Under the pieces are notes generated by a model. It worked only from the letters and a program-made list of their open reading frames with translations, searched no databases and was not told the origin of the DNA. Positions 6,981 to 15,004 of a stretch of DNA of 43,201 bases are shown here, in pieces. The stretch is from the NCBI RefSeq assembly GCF_030732845.1, contig NZ_JASHKA010000038.1, positions 1 through 43,201 on the forward strand. The letters are read 5' to 3'. Within the stretch, counting starts at the first letter, position 1. Each line of letters starts with the position of its first letter. The position numbers and the translations under genes were made by a program. Origin of the DNA: Roseibium sp. MMSF_3544. GTDB lineage: Bacteria > Pseudomonadota > Alphaproteobacteria > Rhizobiales > Stappiaceae.

Positions 6981-8987
6981 GTGGCATTCGTATCGCAATC
7001 ACCTTTTCAGATCCTGTCGAAATTGTCTGTAAAGGTCCGGGTTCTTGCATTGAGCCTGTTTACCGTTGTCGGGTTGCTTGCGATCGGAGGCGTTTTCTTC
7101 TGGAGCCAGAACGAGTTGAACTCCGCCTTTTCGCGCATGAGCGAGAGTTCGCTGCTGGCGGAGGAAGTGGCAAATCTGTCCGAAACGGCCGCAAAGCTGC
7201 AGGTCATCGAGAAGCAATATCTGAGCGCTCCGTCCTCGGAAAATTATCAGCTTTTCGACACGCTGCTTGAGAGCGCCAAGTCCCAGTTGGCTGTGATCGA
7301 AGAAAACCCGTCCGCTGAGACTTACCAGACCGAACTTGCAGATGTCAGGGACACACTTGAAGGCGCGCACGGATCATTCGAGATGCTCGACGCCGTCCAG
7401 CAAAAGATCGGGTACGACAGCTCGCAAGGGTATCTGTCTGTTCTCAACGAGAAGACGGCGGCTGTGAAGAATCGCCTGCAGGAGGAAATGAAATTCGGCG
7501 GCGGTCCGGATTTCGAAAAGCTTGCGCGCGCTATCCTTGCCGTTCAGCTGGCAGAAAAAGAATACACCTTGAGCAACACGGCAGAAGCCATCGAGGTGTT
7601 CGACACGCAGTTTGCAGCCTTCGAGAAGCTTCTGAAAAAAGTCTACATCTCCGATACGATCAAGACGGAGCTGGCGGACAACATGACCGTCTACAAGGCG
7701 ACGTTTGACGAGTACAAGGTCGCCACAGCGGACAAGGCCGACAGTGTCGTGATCCTGGAAAGCCTGTTTGAACTGGTGCCGCCGCATATTGCGTCGCTCA
7801 ACGCAGCAGCCGGGAAAATTCAGGCAGAAGCCGCGAACCAGCTGGAAACCGCCAGAACCATCGCTCTGTTTGCGATTGGCGGCACAATCCTGGCGCTTTT
7901 GCTGCTGTTGCCCGCGTTGGCCTTTGTTATCGGCCAGTCCATTTCCAGCCCGCTCGGAAGGCTTCAGGCGGCCATGGAAGCGCTCGCCGGTGGTCAGACG
8001 GACATTGATCTTCCCGAACTGGCCGGAAACAGCGAACTGGCATCCATGAGCCGGACGGTCCGGGTCTTCCAGGAAAATGCGATCGAGCGGGCAGAGCTCG
8101 CGTCCGCCAAGGATCACGAAAACCTTCAGCGTGAGGAACGCGTTACCCGCCTGGACGGACTGATCGCCCGTTTCGAAGGAACTGTTACGGAGGCGCTCGA
8201 CAGTCTCGATCGGTCAAACGGCGAACTTGGGCAGACCTCGCAATCGATGGAACAGGCCGCAGACGACGTTGCCAATCAGTCCGACGAGGCGGCCGGCGCG
8301 GTGCGCAACGCCGCTGAGAACGTCACATCTGCCGCCCATTCGGCAGAAGAACTGGCCGCGTCTATTTCCGAGATTGCCGATCAGGCCAACAAGTCGACCG
8401 AGGTGGCCCAGCAGGCCGTCAAGAGCGCGTCTTCGACGGTGGAAACGATGCAGGAACTCTCGGGAGCAGCCGATCGCATCGGAGAGGTCATGGGACTTAT
8501 CCGGGACATCGCCAATCAGACGAACCTCCTGGCGCTCAATGCCACCATCGAGGCGGCACGGGCCGGAGAAGCCGGAAAGGGCTTCGCGGTCGTAGCAGCC
8601 GAAGTGAAACAACTCGCGGATCAGACCTCAAGGGCGACGGAAGACATCGCAATACAGATCGAAGCGATCCAGGGATCATCCGGCCAGGCGGTTCACGCGA
8701 TCGAAGACGTCAACAAGATCATCACCGACATGGAAGGCCTTGCGTCGGCCGTCGCCGCCGCCGTGCAGCAGCAGGATGTCGCCGTTCAGGCGATCTCTGA
8801 AAACGTGTCGAATGCGTCTGTGCGCTCCGAAGAAGGTGTGTCGCGTATGGAAGCTGTCGGATCGGCTGCCGAACTGGCACGGGCCAACGGCACCGAGGTG
8901 GAACAGCTTGCTGAATCGCTTAACAGGCAGGGCACCTTGATCCGGCAGGAAGTCGCGGAATTCCTACAAGGTGTCCGGGAAGCCTGA
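6981..8987 (+). CDS. Methyl-accepting chemotaxis protein
   Basis: A 668-residue transmembrane chemoreceptor. The first membrane helix is at about residues 20-42, then a long, mostly helical periplasmic sensor domain (about 43-290) with no recognisable PAS or Cache motif, probably a helical-bundle (4HB/HBM-like) type. The second helix is at ~292-315, followed by a HAMP domain (~315-370) and the cytoplasmic signalling coiled coil. The hairpin tip is well conserved around residues 500-545 (IANQTNLLALNATIEAARAG, then GKGFAVVAAEVKQLA), which is where CheA and CheW bind. There is no C-terminal pentapeptide tether for CheR/CheB. The start is GTG with AAGGG ten bases upstream. No chemotaxis kinase genes are nearby, so this is an orphan receptor; the ligand is unknown. 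A hairpin with a T-run follows the stop. Confidence 0.92.
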   Translation: MAFVSQSPFQILSKLSVKVRVLALSLFTVVGLLAIGGVFFWSQNELNSAFSRMSESSLLAEEVANLSETAAKLQVIEKQYLSAPSSENYQLFDTLLESAKSQLAVIEENPSAETYQTELADVRDTLEGAHGSFEMLDAVQQKIGYDSSQGYLSVLNEKTAAVKNRLQEEMKFGGGPDFEKLARAILAVQLAEKEYTLSNTAEAIEVFDTQFAAFEKLLKKVYISDTIKTELADNMTVYKATFDEYKVATADKADSVVILESLFELVPPHIASLNAAAGKIQAEAANQLETARTIALFAIGGTILALLLLLPALAFVIGQSISSPLGRLQAAMEALAGGQTDIDLPELAGNSELASMSRTVRVFQENAIERAELASAKDHENLQREERVTRLDGLIARFEGTVTEALDSLDRSNGELGQTSQSMEQAADDVANQSDEAAGAVRNAAENVTSAAHSAEELAASISEIADQANKSTEVAQQAVKSASSTVETMQELSGAADRIGEVMGLIRDIANQTNLLALNATIEAARAGEAGKGFAVVAAEVKQLADQTSRATEDIAIQIEAIQGSSGQAVHAIEDVNKIITDMEGLASAVAAAVQQQDVAVQAISENVSNASVRSEEGVSRMEAVGSAAELARANGTEVEQLAESLNRQGTLIRQEVAEFLQGVREA

Positions 8988-9004
8988 TCCTGAAATTCAA
9001 TGAG

Positions 9005-9034
9005 ACGCTGCGGCGAATTCGTCGCAGCGTTTTC
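9005..9034 (+). terminator. Intrinsic terminator after the chemoreceptor gene
   Basis: ACGCTGCG (9005-9012) and CGCAGCGT (9023-9030) form a near-perfect stem around a GAATTC-containing loop, followed directly by TTTT. It lies 17 bases after the stop codon. Confidence 0.8.
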
Positions 9035-9102
9035 CCCCTTCTGGCGGACCGCCAATCTTCGTGCTAGTGACGCATTACCACGCATGAAGAAGGCGGAACG
9101 GA

Positions 9103-10287
9103 ATGCAGGAAGAAATCGTTATCGTCGGCGCCGGGCAAGCCGGTGCCCAGCTTGCTCATTCGCTTCGGCAGGGTGGATTTGAAGGTCCGCTTCGCCTCAT
9201 CGGCGATGAAGCGCATCCTCCCTACCAGCGTCCGCCGCTTTCGAAAAAATACCTGGCCGGCGAGGTCGGGGCAGAAGGTCTGTGGCTGCGCCCGCCTGCC
9301 TTTTTCGAGACCAACAACATCGACCACATTCCAAACACGAAGGCGGTTTCGATCGATCGCGCCGCGCGGCGCATTCACCTGGAAAACGGAGACACTCTCT
9401 CTTATGGCAAGCTGGTTCTTGCGACAGGCACCAACGCGCGGACGCTGCCGCTGAATGGGGCAGACAAGAAGGGTGTCGTGACCTTGCGGTCGATTGCCGA
9501 TGTCGATGCGATCCGCGATGGTCTCAAGGACAGCAACAGCATCGCGATTATCGGTGCGGGCTACATAGGCCTCGAAGTTGCTGCTGTCGCAAAAGCACTG
9601 GGCAAATCAGTCAGCGTGATCGAGGCGCAAGACCGTCCGATGAAGCGTGTCGTCAGCGAAGCCGTCTCCAGTTACTTTGCCAAGCTGCACCTGGACAAGG
9701 GCATCGATCTGCGCCTTGAGACCGGCATTGAGTCCATTGAGGGTGAGGATAGTGTGACCGGTGTCAGACTCGCCAATGGTGACGTTGTTCCGGCTGAACT
9801 GGTTCTCAAAGCGGTCGGTGCAGAACCCAACGATCATCTTGCTGCCGAGTCCGGTCTTGAAGTCGACAATGGCGTGCTTGTGGACGGCTCCGGCCAGACC
9901 AGCGACGAACATATCTATGCAGTCGGCGACTGCACGCGCTTTTATTCCAACCGCTATCAGCGGTCCGTGCGCATGGAAAGCGTTCAAAATGCGATCGACC
10001 AGGCGAAAGCCGCCGCTCAGGCGCTGCTGGGCGAAGACGTCGACTATGATCCGTTGCCCTGGTTCTGGTCTGATCAGTATGACATCAAACTGCAGATAGC
10101 CGGCTTGTCCGAAGGCTATGACGACACCGTTGTTGTCGGCTCGCCCGACGACCACAAGTTCTATGTCGCCTACTTGAAGGACGGCAAACTGATTGCAGTC
10201 GACAGCATCAATTTCCCGCGCTCACACATGCTGGCGCGCCGGGTCATCGGAGAAGAATGGCGCGTGGGATTGCTGCCCGAGGCGTGA
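9103..10287 (+). CDS. FAD-dependent ferredoxin reductase-like oxidoreductase
   Basis: A 394-residue flavoprotein of the putidaredoxin/rhodocoxin-reductase type, which passes electrons from NAD(P)H to a [2Fe-2S] ferredoxin serving a P450 or dioxygenase. The FAD dinucleotide-binding motif is at residues ~5-13 (VIVGAGQAGAQ), the PPYQRPPLSKKYLAGE signature at ~45, an ATGTNAR motif near 105, the NAD-binding motif at ~148-155 (IIGAGYIGLEVA) and the second FAD contact at ~268-277 (IYAVGDCTRF). The C-terminal ~80 residues form the reductase C-terminal domain with WFWSDQYDIKLQIAG. No ferredoxin, P450 or dioxygenase gene is beside it, so the partner must be encoded elsewhere. Its ribosome site (GGCGGAACGGA) is modest. 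Length is normal for the family. Confidence 0.88.
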   Translation: MQEEIVIVGAGQAGAQLAHSLRQGGFEGPLRLIGDEAHPPYQRPPLSKKYLAGEVGAEGLWLRPPAFFETNNIDHIPNTKAVSIDRAARRIHLENGDTLSYGKLVLATGTNARTLPLNGADKKGVVTLRSIADVDAIRDGLKDSNSIAIIGAGYIGLEVAAVAKALGKSVSVIEAQDRPMKRVVSEAVSSYFAKLHLDKGIDLRLETGIESIEGEDSVTGVRLANGDVVPAELVLKAVGAEPNDHLAAESGLEVDNGVLVDGSGQTSDEHIYAVGDCTRFYSNRYQRSVRMESVQNAIDQAKAAAQALLGEDVDYDPLPWFWSDQYDIKLQIAGLSEGYDDTVVVGSPDDHKFYVAYLKDGKLIAVDSINFPRSHMLARRVIGEEWRVGLLPEA

Positions 10288-10384
10288 GTTGGACGGCGAT
10301 TGTGATCCAGGAAAACCGATTGACACTCCATCGATATTTCCTTCCTTCACGAGTTCAGTTCAATCGTTAAGAGAAACAACACGA

Positions 10385-10500
10385 CCCGTCATTGCCGGAC
10401 TTGATCCGGCAACCCACGCCGTTCGTTTTCGTCTAGCACGTAACTCCGATGTGGATGAGGTCACGGCATGGGTTCCATGGTCGAGCCATGGGACGACAGG
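10385..10500. repeat. Imperfect palindromic intergenic repeat (REP/RPE-like)
   Basis: The left arm begins CCGTCATTGCCGGACTTGAT and the right arm, read in reverse complement, begins CTGTCGTCCCATGGCTCGAC; the two arms match at roughly 70% over ~38 bases around a ~40-base centre. The arm wording (GTCAT-GCCGG-TTGA-CCGGC) resembles the palindromic elements scattered through alphaproteobacterial intergenic regions. Only this copy is seen here. It lies between a gene end and the second mobile element copy. Confidence 0.55.
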
Positions 10501-10539
10501 AGCAAGACTGCCAATTGCACTTCTCGTGAGGACACTGGA

Positions 10540-10809
10540 CTAGGGTACGGACTCATAAATGAAGTCAATTTGGTTTGGATCGTTTTGACCAGCGGCAAGG
10601 AGCGAAAGCGCAGGAAATGTGGTTCATTTTCAAGCCTTTCGCGACGAAGCAGATGGTCAAAACGGCCAAATCCGAAGGACGGCAAAATGGCTTCACCTCG
10701 CAGCGTCAACGCGCTTGACCGGGCATAAAGCCCGCTCTTCACACGCTTCCTCGCGTGATTTCGCCATTTATGCCGCCAGATCGGCTTCATTTATGGGTCC
10801 GTACCCTAG
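10540..10809 (-). mobile_element. MITE-like element, copy 2 (complete, CTAG borders)
   Basis: A complete element of 262 bases between two CTAG tetranucleotides. Terminal inverted repeats of ~30 bases start GGTACGGAC at each end and match with four differences. It differs from the copy at 16.09 kb (opposite orientation) at only about five positions. Open frames run through it on both strands (for example a frame reading KPIWRHKWRNHARKR) but none resembles a transposase, so it is non-autonomous. CTAG borders fit IS5-family insertion preference (YTAR or TA), which is the likely source of the transposase; that assignment is inference. It sits between convergent genes and damages no gene. Confidence 0.85.
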
Positions 10810-10891
10810 AGCGCTGCCAATCCCGTCACAAGGGATCCGATTCCGAGCCTTACCCGCGCTTAATACAGCCGATGAGACAGGTAATTGCCGC

Positions 10892-11686
10892 TCAGCGTTC
10901 CCCGGCATTCTGCAGGATGAGCCGGGTGACTTCGTTCGGGATTTCCAGATGCGGCATGTGCCCGACACGTTCAAAAATGTGGGTTGCCACGATGCCCGGC
11001 AGTTTGTGCGCCTGACGGGTTGGCAGGACGCGATCCTGTGTTCCCCAGATCACCTTGATCGGCATGTTCAGGGCCGCGAGTTCGTCGCGAGGCAGCGTCT
11101 TTTGCACGCTGCCATCGACGATCTCTTCCACAATCGCTTCCAGCGTTGCAGTCGCGCCGGGTTTGGCTCTGCTTTCGGCGACGCTTCTTGCCAGATATTT
11201 CGGAAGCCTGAATTCCCAGCCGAAAAACTGTTCGAGCAGGACTTCCATTCCCTCCGCGTCGGTCGTGGTCGCATACCTGCGCAGCAGGCGGTGATTGATC
11301 TCCGGTCCGAACCCGCCCGGCGCGAGAAGTGTCAGGCTGGCGATCCGGTCGGGATCTCTCAGCGCAACCAGCGCGGCAACGGCACCTCCCATGGAATGTC
11401 CGACCAGGTTCACTTTCGAAAGGTCCAGCGCGTCAAGTGATTGCGAGACGGCCTTCGCAGCGATGCCGGCGTTGCCGATGCGGGGCCAATCGAGCGCTTC
11501 ACCGTGTCCGGGAAGGTCAAATGCCAGCGAACGTTTTTTCGCCGACAAGGCAGTTTGCGTGTTTTGCCACGTTTGCCGGTCGCCGCCGAAGCCGTGCAAC
11601 AGAATAACGGGTGTCTCGTCCGTCCCCGACGTCGTCTGGTCGTTGAAGGGAAGGTGCGTTTGGGCGGCTGGGCGGAGATCGGTCAT
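10892..11686 (-). CDS. Alpha/beta hydrolase
   Basis: A 264-residue cytosolic alpha/beta hydrolase. Visible landmarks are the oxyanion region VILLHGFGGDRQTW, the nucleophile Ser in VGHSMGGAVAA, the acid Asp in WGTQDRVLP, and the catalytic His in VGHMPHLEIPNEV. No signal peptide is present. The overall pattern matches the hydrolase domain related to acetoin-dehydrogenase-complex E2 C-terminal domains and to meta-cleavage product hydrolases; the substrate cannot be inferred. It is followed on the same strand by the mobile element region and preceded, 78 bases upstream, by the cyclase gene, also on the minus strand, so the two could be co-transcribed. An intact catalytic triad argues for an active enzyme. 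Confidence 0.85.
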   Translation of the reverse strand: MTDLRPAAQTHLPFNDQTTSGTDETPVILLHGFGGDRQTWQNTQTALSAKKRSLAFDLPGHGEALDWPRIGNAGIAAKAVSQSLDALDLSKVNLVGHSMGGAVAALVALRDPDRIASLTLLAPGGFGPEINHRLLRRYATTTDAEGMEVLLEQFFGWEFRLPKYLARSVAESRAKPGATATLEAIVEEIVDGSVQKTLPRDELAALNMPIKVIWGTQDRVLPTRQAHKLPGIVATHIFERVGHMPHLEIPNEVTRLILQNAGER

Positions 11687-11764
11687 GGTCTCTTTTGAAT
11701 TGCGTGACGTTTGAAATGGAGATGGTCGGTTGTCATGCTGAAGGGGTATCGGCCTTGAAACAGT

Positions 11765-12958
11765 TTAACCGTCGAGAGCAAACAAGGGTTGGGGGTCGGT
11801 GAAACCGCTGAGTTCGAAGGAGCCGACCAAACGGGCACGCGAACCGCAATAGCGGGCAACGTCTTCGGTTACAAGCACATCCGATCCGGCTGTTTTGGTC
11901 AGGCTTTCCACACGGGCCGCTGCGTGAACCGTCTGCCCGATCACCGAGAAGGTCAACCTGTGGGCAACGCCAATATTGCCGAACATGACCGACCCCACCG
12001 AGAGGGCAACACCGGCCTTCATGGGAAGCATGGTTGCGGGGTCGTCATTGATGGCGGCAAGCCGCCGGCGGGTTTCGTCCGCCGCTTCAACGGCCAGTTC
12101 CACCGCGCGCTCAAGCCCCAACGTGTCGGTTGGAAAGACGCCCAGAACGGCGTCACCAATGAAGTCGAGAACCTCGCCCTCGTTGTCGAGGATGGACCCG
12201 GCAGTCGCCTCAAAAAACGTATTCAGCCAGGTCAGGTAGGCGTCCGGCCCCAATTGTTCGGCTATGGCCGTCGACTGGCGCATGTCGCTGAAATAGATCA
12301 CCGCGTCTATGGTCTCCCCGTCACCGTGGCGGATCTGACCGTTCAAGACCTTGTTGCCTGCATTCTTTCCGAGGTAAGTCTCGGCGATCGTCCGGCTGAT
12401 CTGGCTTTCGATGGTGGCACGCGCAGCAAGAGCGAGCCGCTTCTGGATATATTCGATCGCGGAGAGAGCCTCATCGGAAAACCCGGTTGCGTGACAGGTT
12501 GCCCAGCTCACGATGATGCCGGTGGTCGGATAATCCTCGTTCGTTGCCGGAAGTTTAAAACCGGTCGGAAGCACGAGATAGTCCGTGTAGCCTGCTTTGC
12601 TAAGGCTCGCGAGCAGCGGGAATTCCTGCGGGGCGTTGGCGTTTGTCAGGCGGCGGCGGAACCTTGGTTCCTTATTGACCAGGACCGAGCGCACGGGACT
12701 GTTCAGCCATTCCTCGGTTTCCTCGTCCGCGTGGGCGATGAGATCGTGCTGCAGTTCGCTGCCGCTTTCCCAGATGACGACCTCGGCTTCGATCAACGGA
12801 TGCAGTGTCGTCCAGGCCATCATGGCCCGGTCGACGGGAATGTCGCATTTTCGCAGCCGTTCGCACATTTCAGCGAACATGGTTGCCATATCAGGCGACC
12901 CAAGTGCTTGGCCAATCAGCCAATCTTCGATGTCATCGATTTTCGCCATACTGATCAT
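11765..12958 (-). CDS. Class III adenylate/guanylate cyclase-like protein with atypical active site
   Basis: A 397-residue soluble protein. Residues ~1-190 are a poorly recognisable sensor-like region (AWTTLHPLIEAEVVIW start) of a type common before rhizobial cyclase domains. Residues ~215-390 are a class III nucleotidyl cyclase domain. Both metal-binding aspartates are present (YFSDMRQST and DFIGDAVLG). The purine-recognition Lys usually three residues before the second Asp is replaced by Asp (VLDFIGD), and the transition-state Asn in the usual VN-AAR motif is His (VHAAARVES), though the Arg is kept. So it may have low or altered activity, or another nucleotide preference. Two in-frame ATGs lie three codons apart (12958 and 12949); neither has a strong ribosome site. 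It is not next to a known cAMP target. Confidence 0.85.
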   Translation of the reverse strand: MISMAKIDDIEDWLIGQALGSPDMATMFAEMCERLRKCDIPVDRAMMAWTTLHPLIEAEVVIWESGSELQHDLIAHADEETEEWLNSPVRSVLVNKEPRFRRRLTNANAPQEFPLLASLSKAGYTDYLVLPTGFKLPATNEDYPTTGIIVSWATCHATGFSDEALSAIEYIQKRLALAARATIESQISRTIAETYLGKNAGNKVLNGQIRHGDGETIDAVIYFSDMRQSTAIAEQLGPDAYLTWLNTFFEATAGSILDNEGEVLDFIGDAVLGVFPTDTLGLERAVELAVEAADETRRRLAAINDDPATMLPMKAGVALSVGSVMFGNIGVAHRLTFSVIGQTVHAAARVESLTKTAGSDVLVTEDVARYCGSRARLVGSFELSGFTDPQPLFALDG

Positions 12959-13031
12959 GAGGACAAGTTAGTGTCCTTTTGGTCCGGTTTCCAGACGCGC
13001 GGCATGCTCGACAACTCCCGGGCCAAAAAGC

Positions 13032-14537
13032 TTAGTTCGCCGGCACTTCCGCAACTTCGCCCGGAGGAATTATCAGCCAGTTGACGACCACCTCGGGAAT
13101 GTCGGCGCTGGAGCGATAACGGAAGGATTTGCTGCCGTCACGGACAGCATCAGGATAGAATACGAGGAGCTCATTGAGCGGGATGTCCCGATCACCGCGC
13201 CAGACGATCATCACCCCTTTTTGCTGAACATCTTCCAGGTCGATCCAGGGGCTCAAGGTCTGGCTGTGCAGATAGAACATTGATGGCCGGCCGGGCGCAT
13301 GAAGCGTGACGTTCGCTGCCGACCACATGTCGCCGGCGACATAGGCTAGGTCGGTTCCGGTCTGCGATTTCCAGATGTCCGCCAACTCGATGGCAACGTC
13401 CTTTGCCGGGTAGTGGATGCGCGTCTGCTTCTCTTTCCAGAAAGGCTCCAGGACCGCCTGGCCAAAAATGACAACAAGAAAGATTGCCTGGATCGCGATT
13501 GCTCCGACGATCGCGCGCCTCGGAAACGGCCACAGTCCGGGCAACGCGAAAAAACGGACGGCCACAATGCCGGAGAGCACGAACATCGGCGTGCCCCACA
13601 TGTGTTCAAACTCGTTCCCCGTTATCGCTGAGGCGAGCACGATGACCGCAAGCGGAACAAAGGCAAACCACAGCAGAAAGCGGTCGCCCGGCGCGGCGAG
13701 CCTTGTCTGGCTCTGCTGCCGTTCGGCTGAATACCGTTTCAGCCCGGACCAGCCAAGTCCGGCGAGAACGATCAGAAACAGTCCGGCATGATTGCCAACC
13801 TGGGCAAAGAAGAAATTCAGCGGATTGAACAGATGATCAAAAAAGGAAACCGCCGGTTTGCTGCGGCTTGCAGCATATTGCAAGGTCAGGAAGTCGGTCT
13901 CCAGAAGCCAGAGTATGTGGGGTACGAGCAAGGCGGCGCAGACCAGTGTGCATAGCCACGGACCGGGCGACAAGATCAGGCGCCGGCTATCGGCAAAGAC
14001 AAGCGTGTAAAGCCCGATCGTTCCGACAAGGAGAAAGACAAAGTACTTGGTGTAAAGCCCGAAAGCGGTGAGAGCGCCAAGCAGTACCCAATCCAGCAGG
14101 GTCGGTTTTTGCTGGATCTTCAAAAACAGCAGGATCATGCCGCTCCAGACGGGTATCTGCAATGTATTCGGATTGAATTCCGGCATCGGTAGCGTGAAGT
14201 AAAACGTCACGCTGGTGAGCACGATTGACCAAAAGGCCTGCCATTTGCTGAGCGCGAGGCGCCGGGCGATTTTCCAGACGAAGAGATATCCGAAGGCGGC
14301 CGACAGGGCGCTCAGCCAGTAGCCGCCGACATAGTAACCTCCTGTGAGCCGGTGGCTCAGTTCCAGCAGCCAGGCTTGCATCGGCGGGTGCTTGGTATAA
14401 CCGAGTTGCAATTCTCTGCCCCATGCAAAGCCTTCAACCACATCGAGCGGTGGCCCTGGAAATGTCAGCGTGGGCACGAGGCCGTAAAGCAGGCACAGGC
14501 CAGCAGCATAGAAAAGGGCGGCGCGTGATGCGGTCAT
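13032..14537 (-). CDS. GT39/ArnT-like lipid-linked sugar glycosyltransferase
   Basis: A 501-residue polytopic glycosyltransferase of the PMT/ArnT (GT39) superfamily, which moves a sugar from polyprenyl phosphate to an acceptor on the periplasmic face. The family's first loop is present near residue 30-50 with acidic residues and a Gly-Tyr-Thr-Lys-His-Pro-Pro motif (VVEGFAWGRELQLGYTKHPP). About ten to twelve hydrophobic helices follow and a soluble C-terminal domain of ~110 residues lies after residue ~385. It is the third gene of an operon with a GtrB-like GT2 and a GtrA flippase, so it is probably the transferase that puts the flipped sugar onto O-antigen, glycan or lipid. I chose the ATG at 14537; a TTG 23 codons upstream would overlap gtrA by ~34 bases. 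The ribosome site is weak for either. Confidence 0.85.
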   Translation of the reverse strand: MTASRAALFYAAGLCLLYGLVPTLTFPGPPLDVVEGFAWGRELQLGYTKHPPMQAWLLELSHRLTGGYYVGGYWLSALSAAFGYLFVWKIARRLALSKWQAFWSIVLTSVTFYFTLPMPEFNPNTLQIPVWSGMILLFLKIQQKPTLLDWVLLGALTAFGLYTKYFVFLLVGTIGLYTLVFADSRRLILSPGPWLCTLVCAALLVPHILWLLETDFLTLQYAASRSKPAVSFFDHLFNPLNFFFAQVGNHAGLFLIVLAGLGWSGLKRYSAERQQSQTRLAAPGDRFLLWFAFVPLAVIVLASAITGNEFEHMWGTPMFVLSGIVAVRFFALPGLWPFPRRAIVGAIAIQAIFLVVIFGQAVLEPFWKEKQTRIHYPAKDVAIELADIWKSQTGTDLAYVAGDMWSAANVTLHAPGRPSMFYLHSQTLSPWIDLEDVQQKGVMIVWRGDRDIPLNELLVFYPDAVRDGSKSFRYRSSADIPEVVVNWLIIPPGEVAEVPAN

Positions 14538-14572
14538 TGGGTCACTTGGAACGTTTGCTCGGAAGGTGTCGG

Positions 14573-15004
14573 TCACGGGTTCGCGGCACGGTGGGAGAAA
14601 GCCCAAAGCCTTGCACCCATGAAGGAGAATGCGGGAACCACCGCAATTGCAAGCCAGAGACCATAGATCTCGGGCCAGGGAGCGAATTGAAGCCAGAGCG
14701 CCAGGATGGTTGAATTCAGGGCAAACCCGCTTACGGAAATCACCAGGAAGCGGGCCATGCTTTTGAACATGGTACCTTCACGCCGCAAATGATTGAAGCT
14801 CCAGAAATAATGCCCGCTGAAGGAAACGGTGAAGGCGGCCAGGAACCCGCATACGTTCGACGGAACGACAGACAGGATGCCGGCCTCGAACAGCACGGAT
14901 GCAACAACGGCATGCGTCAACGTTGCAAGGATTCCGATGATCGCAAACTTTCCAACGGCAGCGCTTTCCGTCTTGAGTTTTTCGCGGTTCACTTTAGCCG
15001 GCAT
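14573..15004 (-). CDS. GtrA-family polyprenyl-phosphate sugar flippase
   Basis: A 143-residue membrane protein with four helices, the normal size for GtrA. It begins with a short basic stretch, then FAIIGILATLTHAVVASVLF (helix 1), VCGFLAAFTVSFSGHYFWSFN (helix 2 with the conserved Tyr-Phe-Trp-Ser-Phe-Asn), FLVISVSGFALNSTILALWL (helix 3) and LWLAIAVVPAFSFMGARLWAF (helix 4, with the closing R-x-W-x-F). GtrA proteins are thought to flip undecaprenyl-phosphate-linked glucose or similar across the inner membrane. Its start overlaps the end of the GT2 gene by 11 bases, a sign of translational coupling, and the GT39 gene follows 36 bases later. Confidence 0.88.
   Translation of the reverse strand: MPAKVNREKLKTESAAVGKFAIIGILATLTHAVVASVLFEAGILSVVPSNVCGFLAAFTVSFSGHYFWSFNHLRREGTMFKSMARFLVISVSGFALNSTILALWLQFAPWPEIYGLWLAIAVVPAFSFMGARLWAFSHRAANP

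Noticed and set aside
10461..10790. Long open frames through the mobile element copies on both strands
   Set aside because: They read through the element and into unrelated flanks, change ends from copy to copy, and show no protein family; the low stop-codon content is a property of the repeat.
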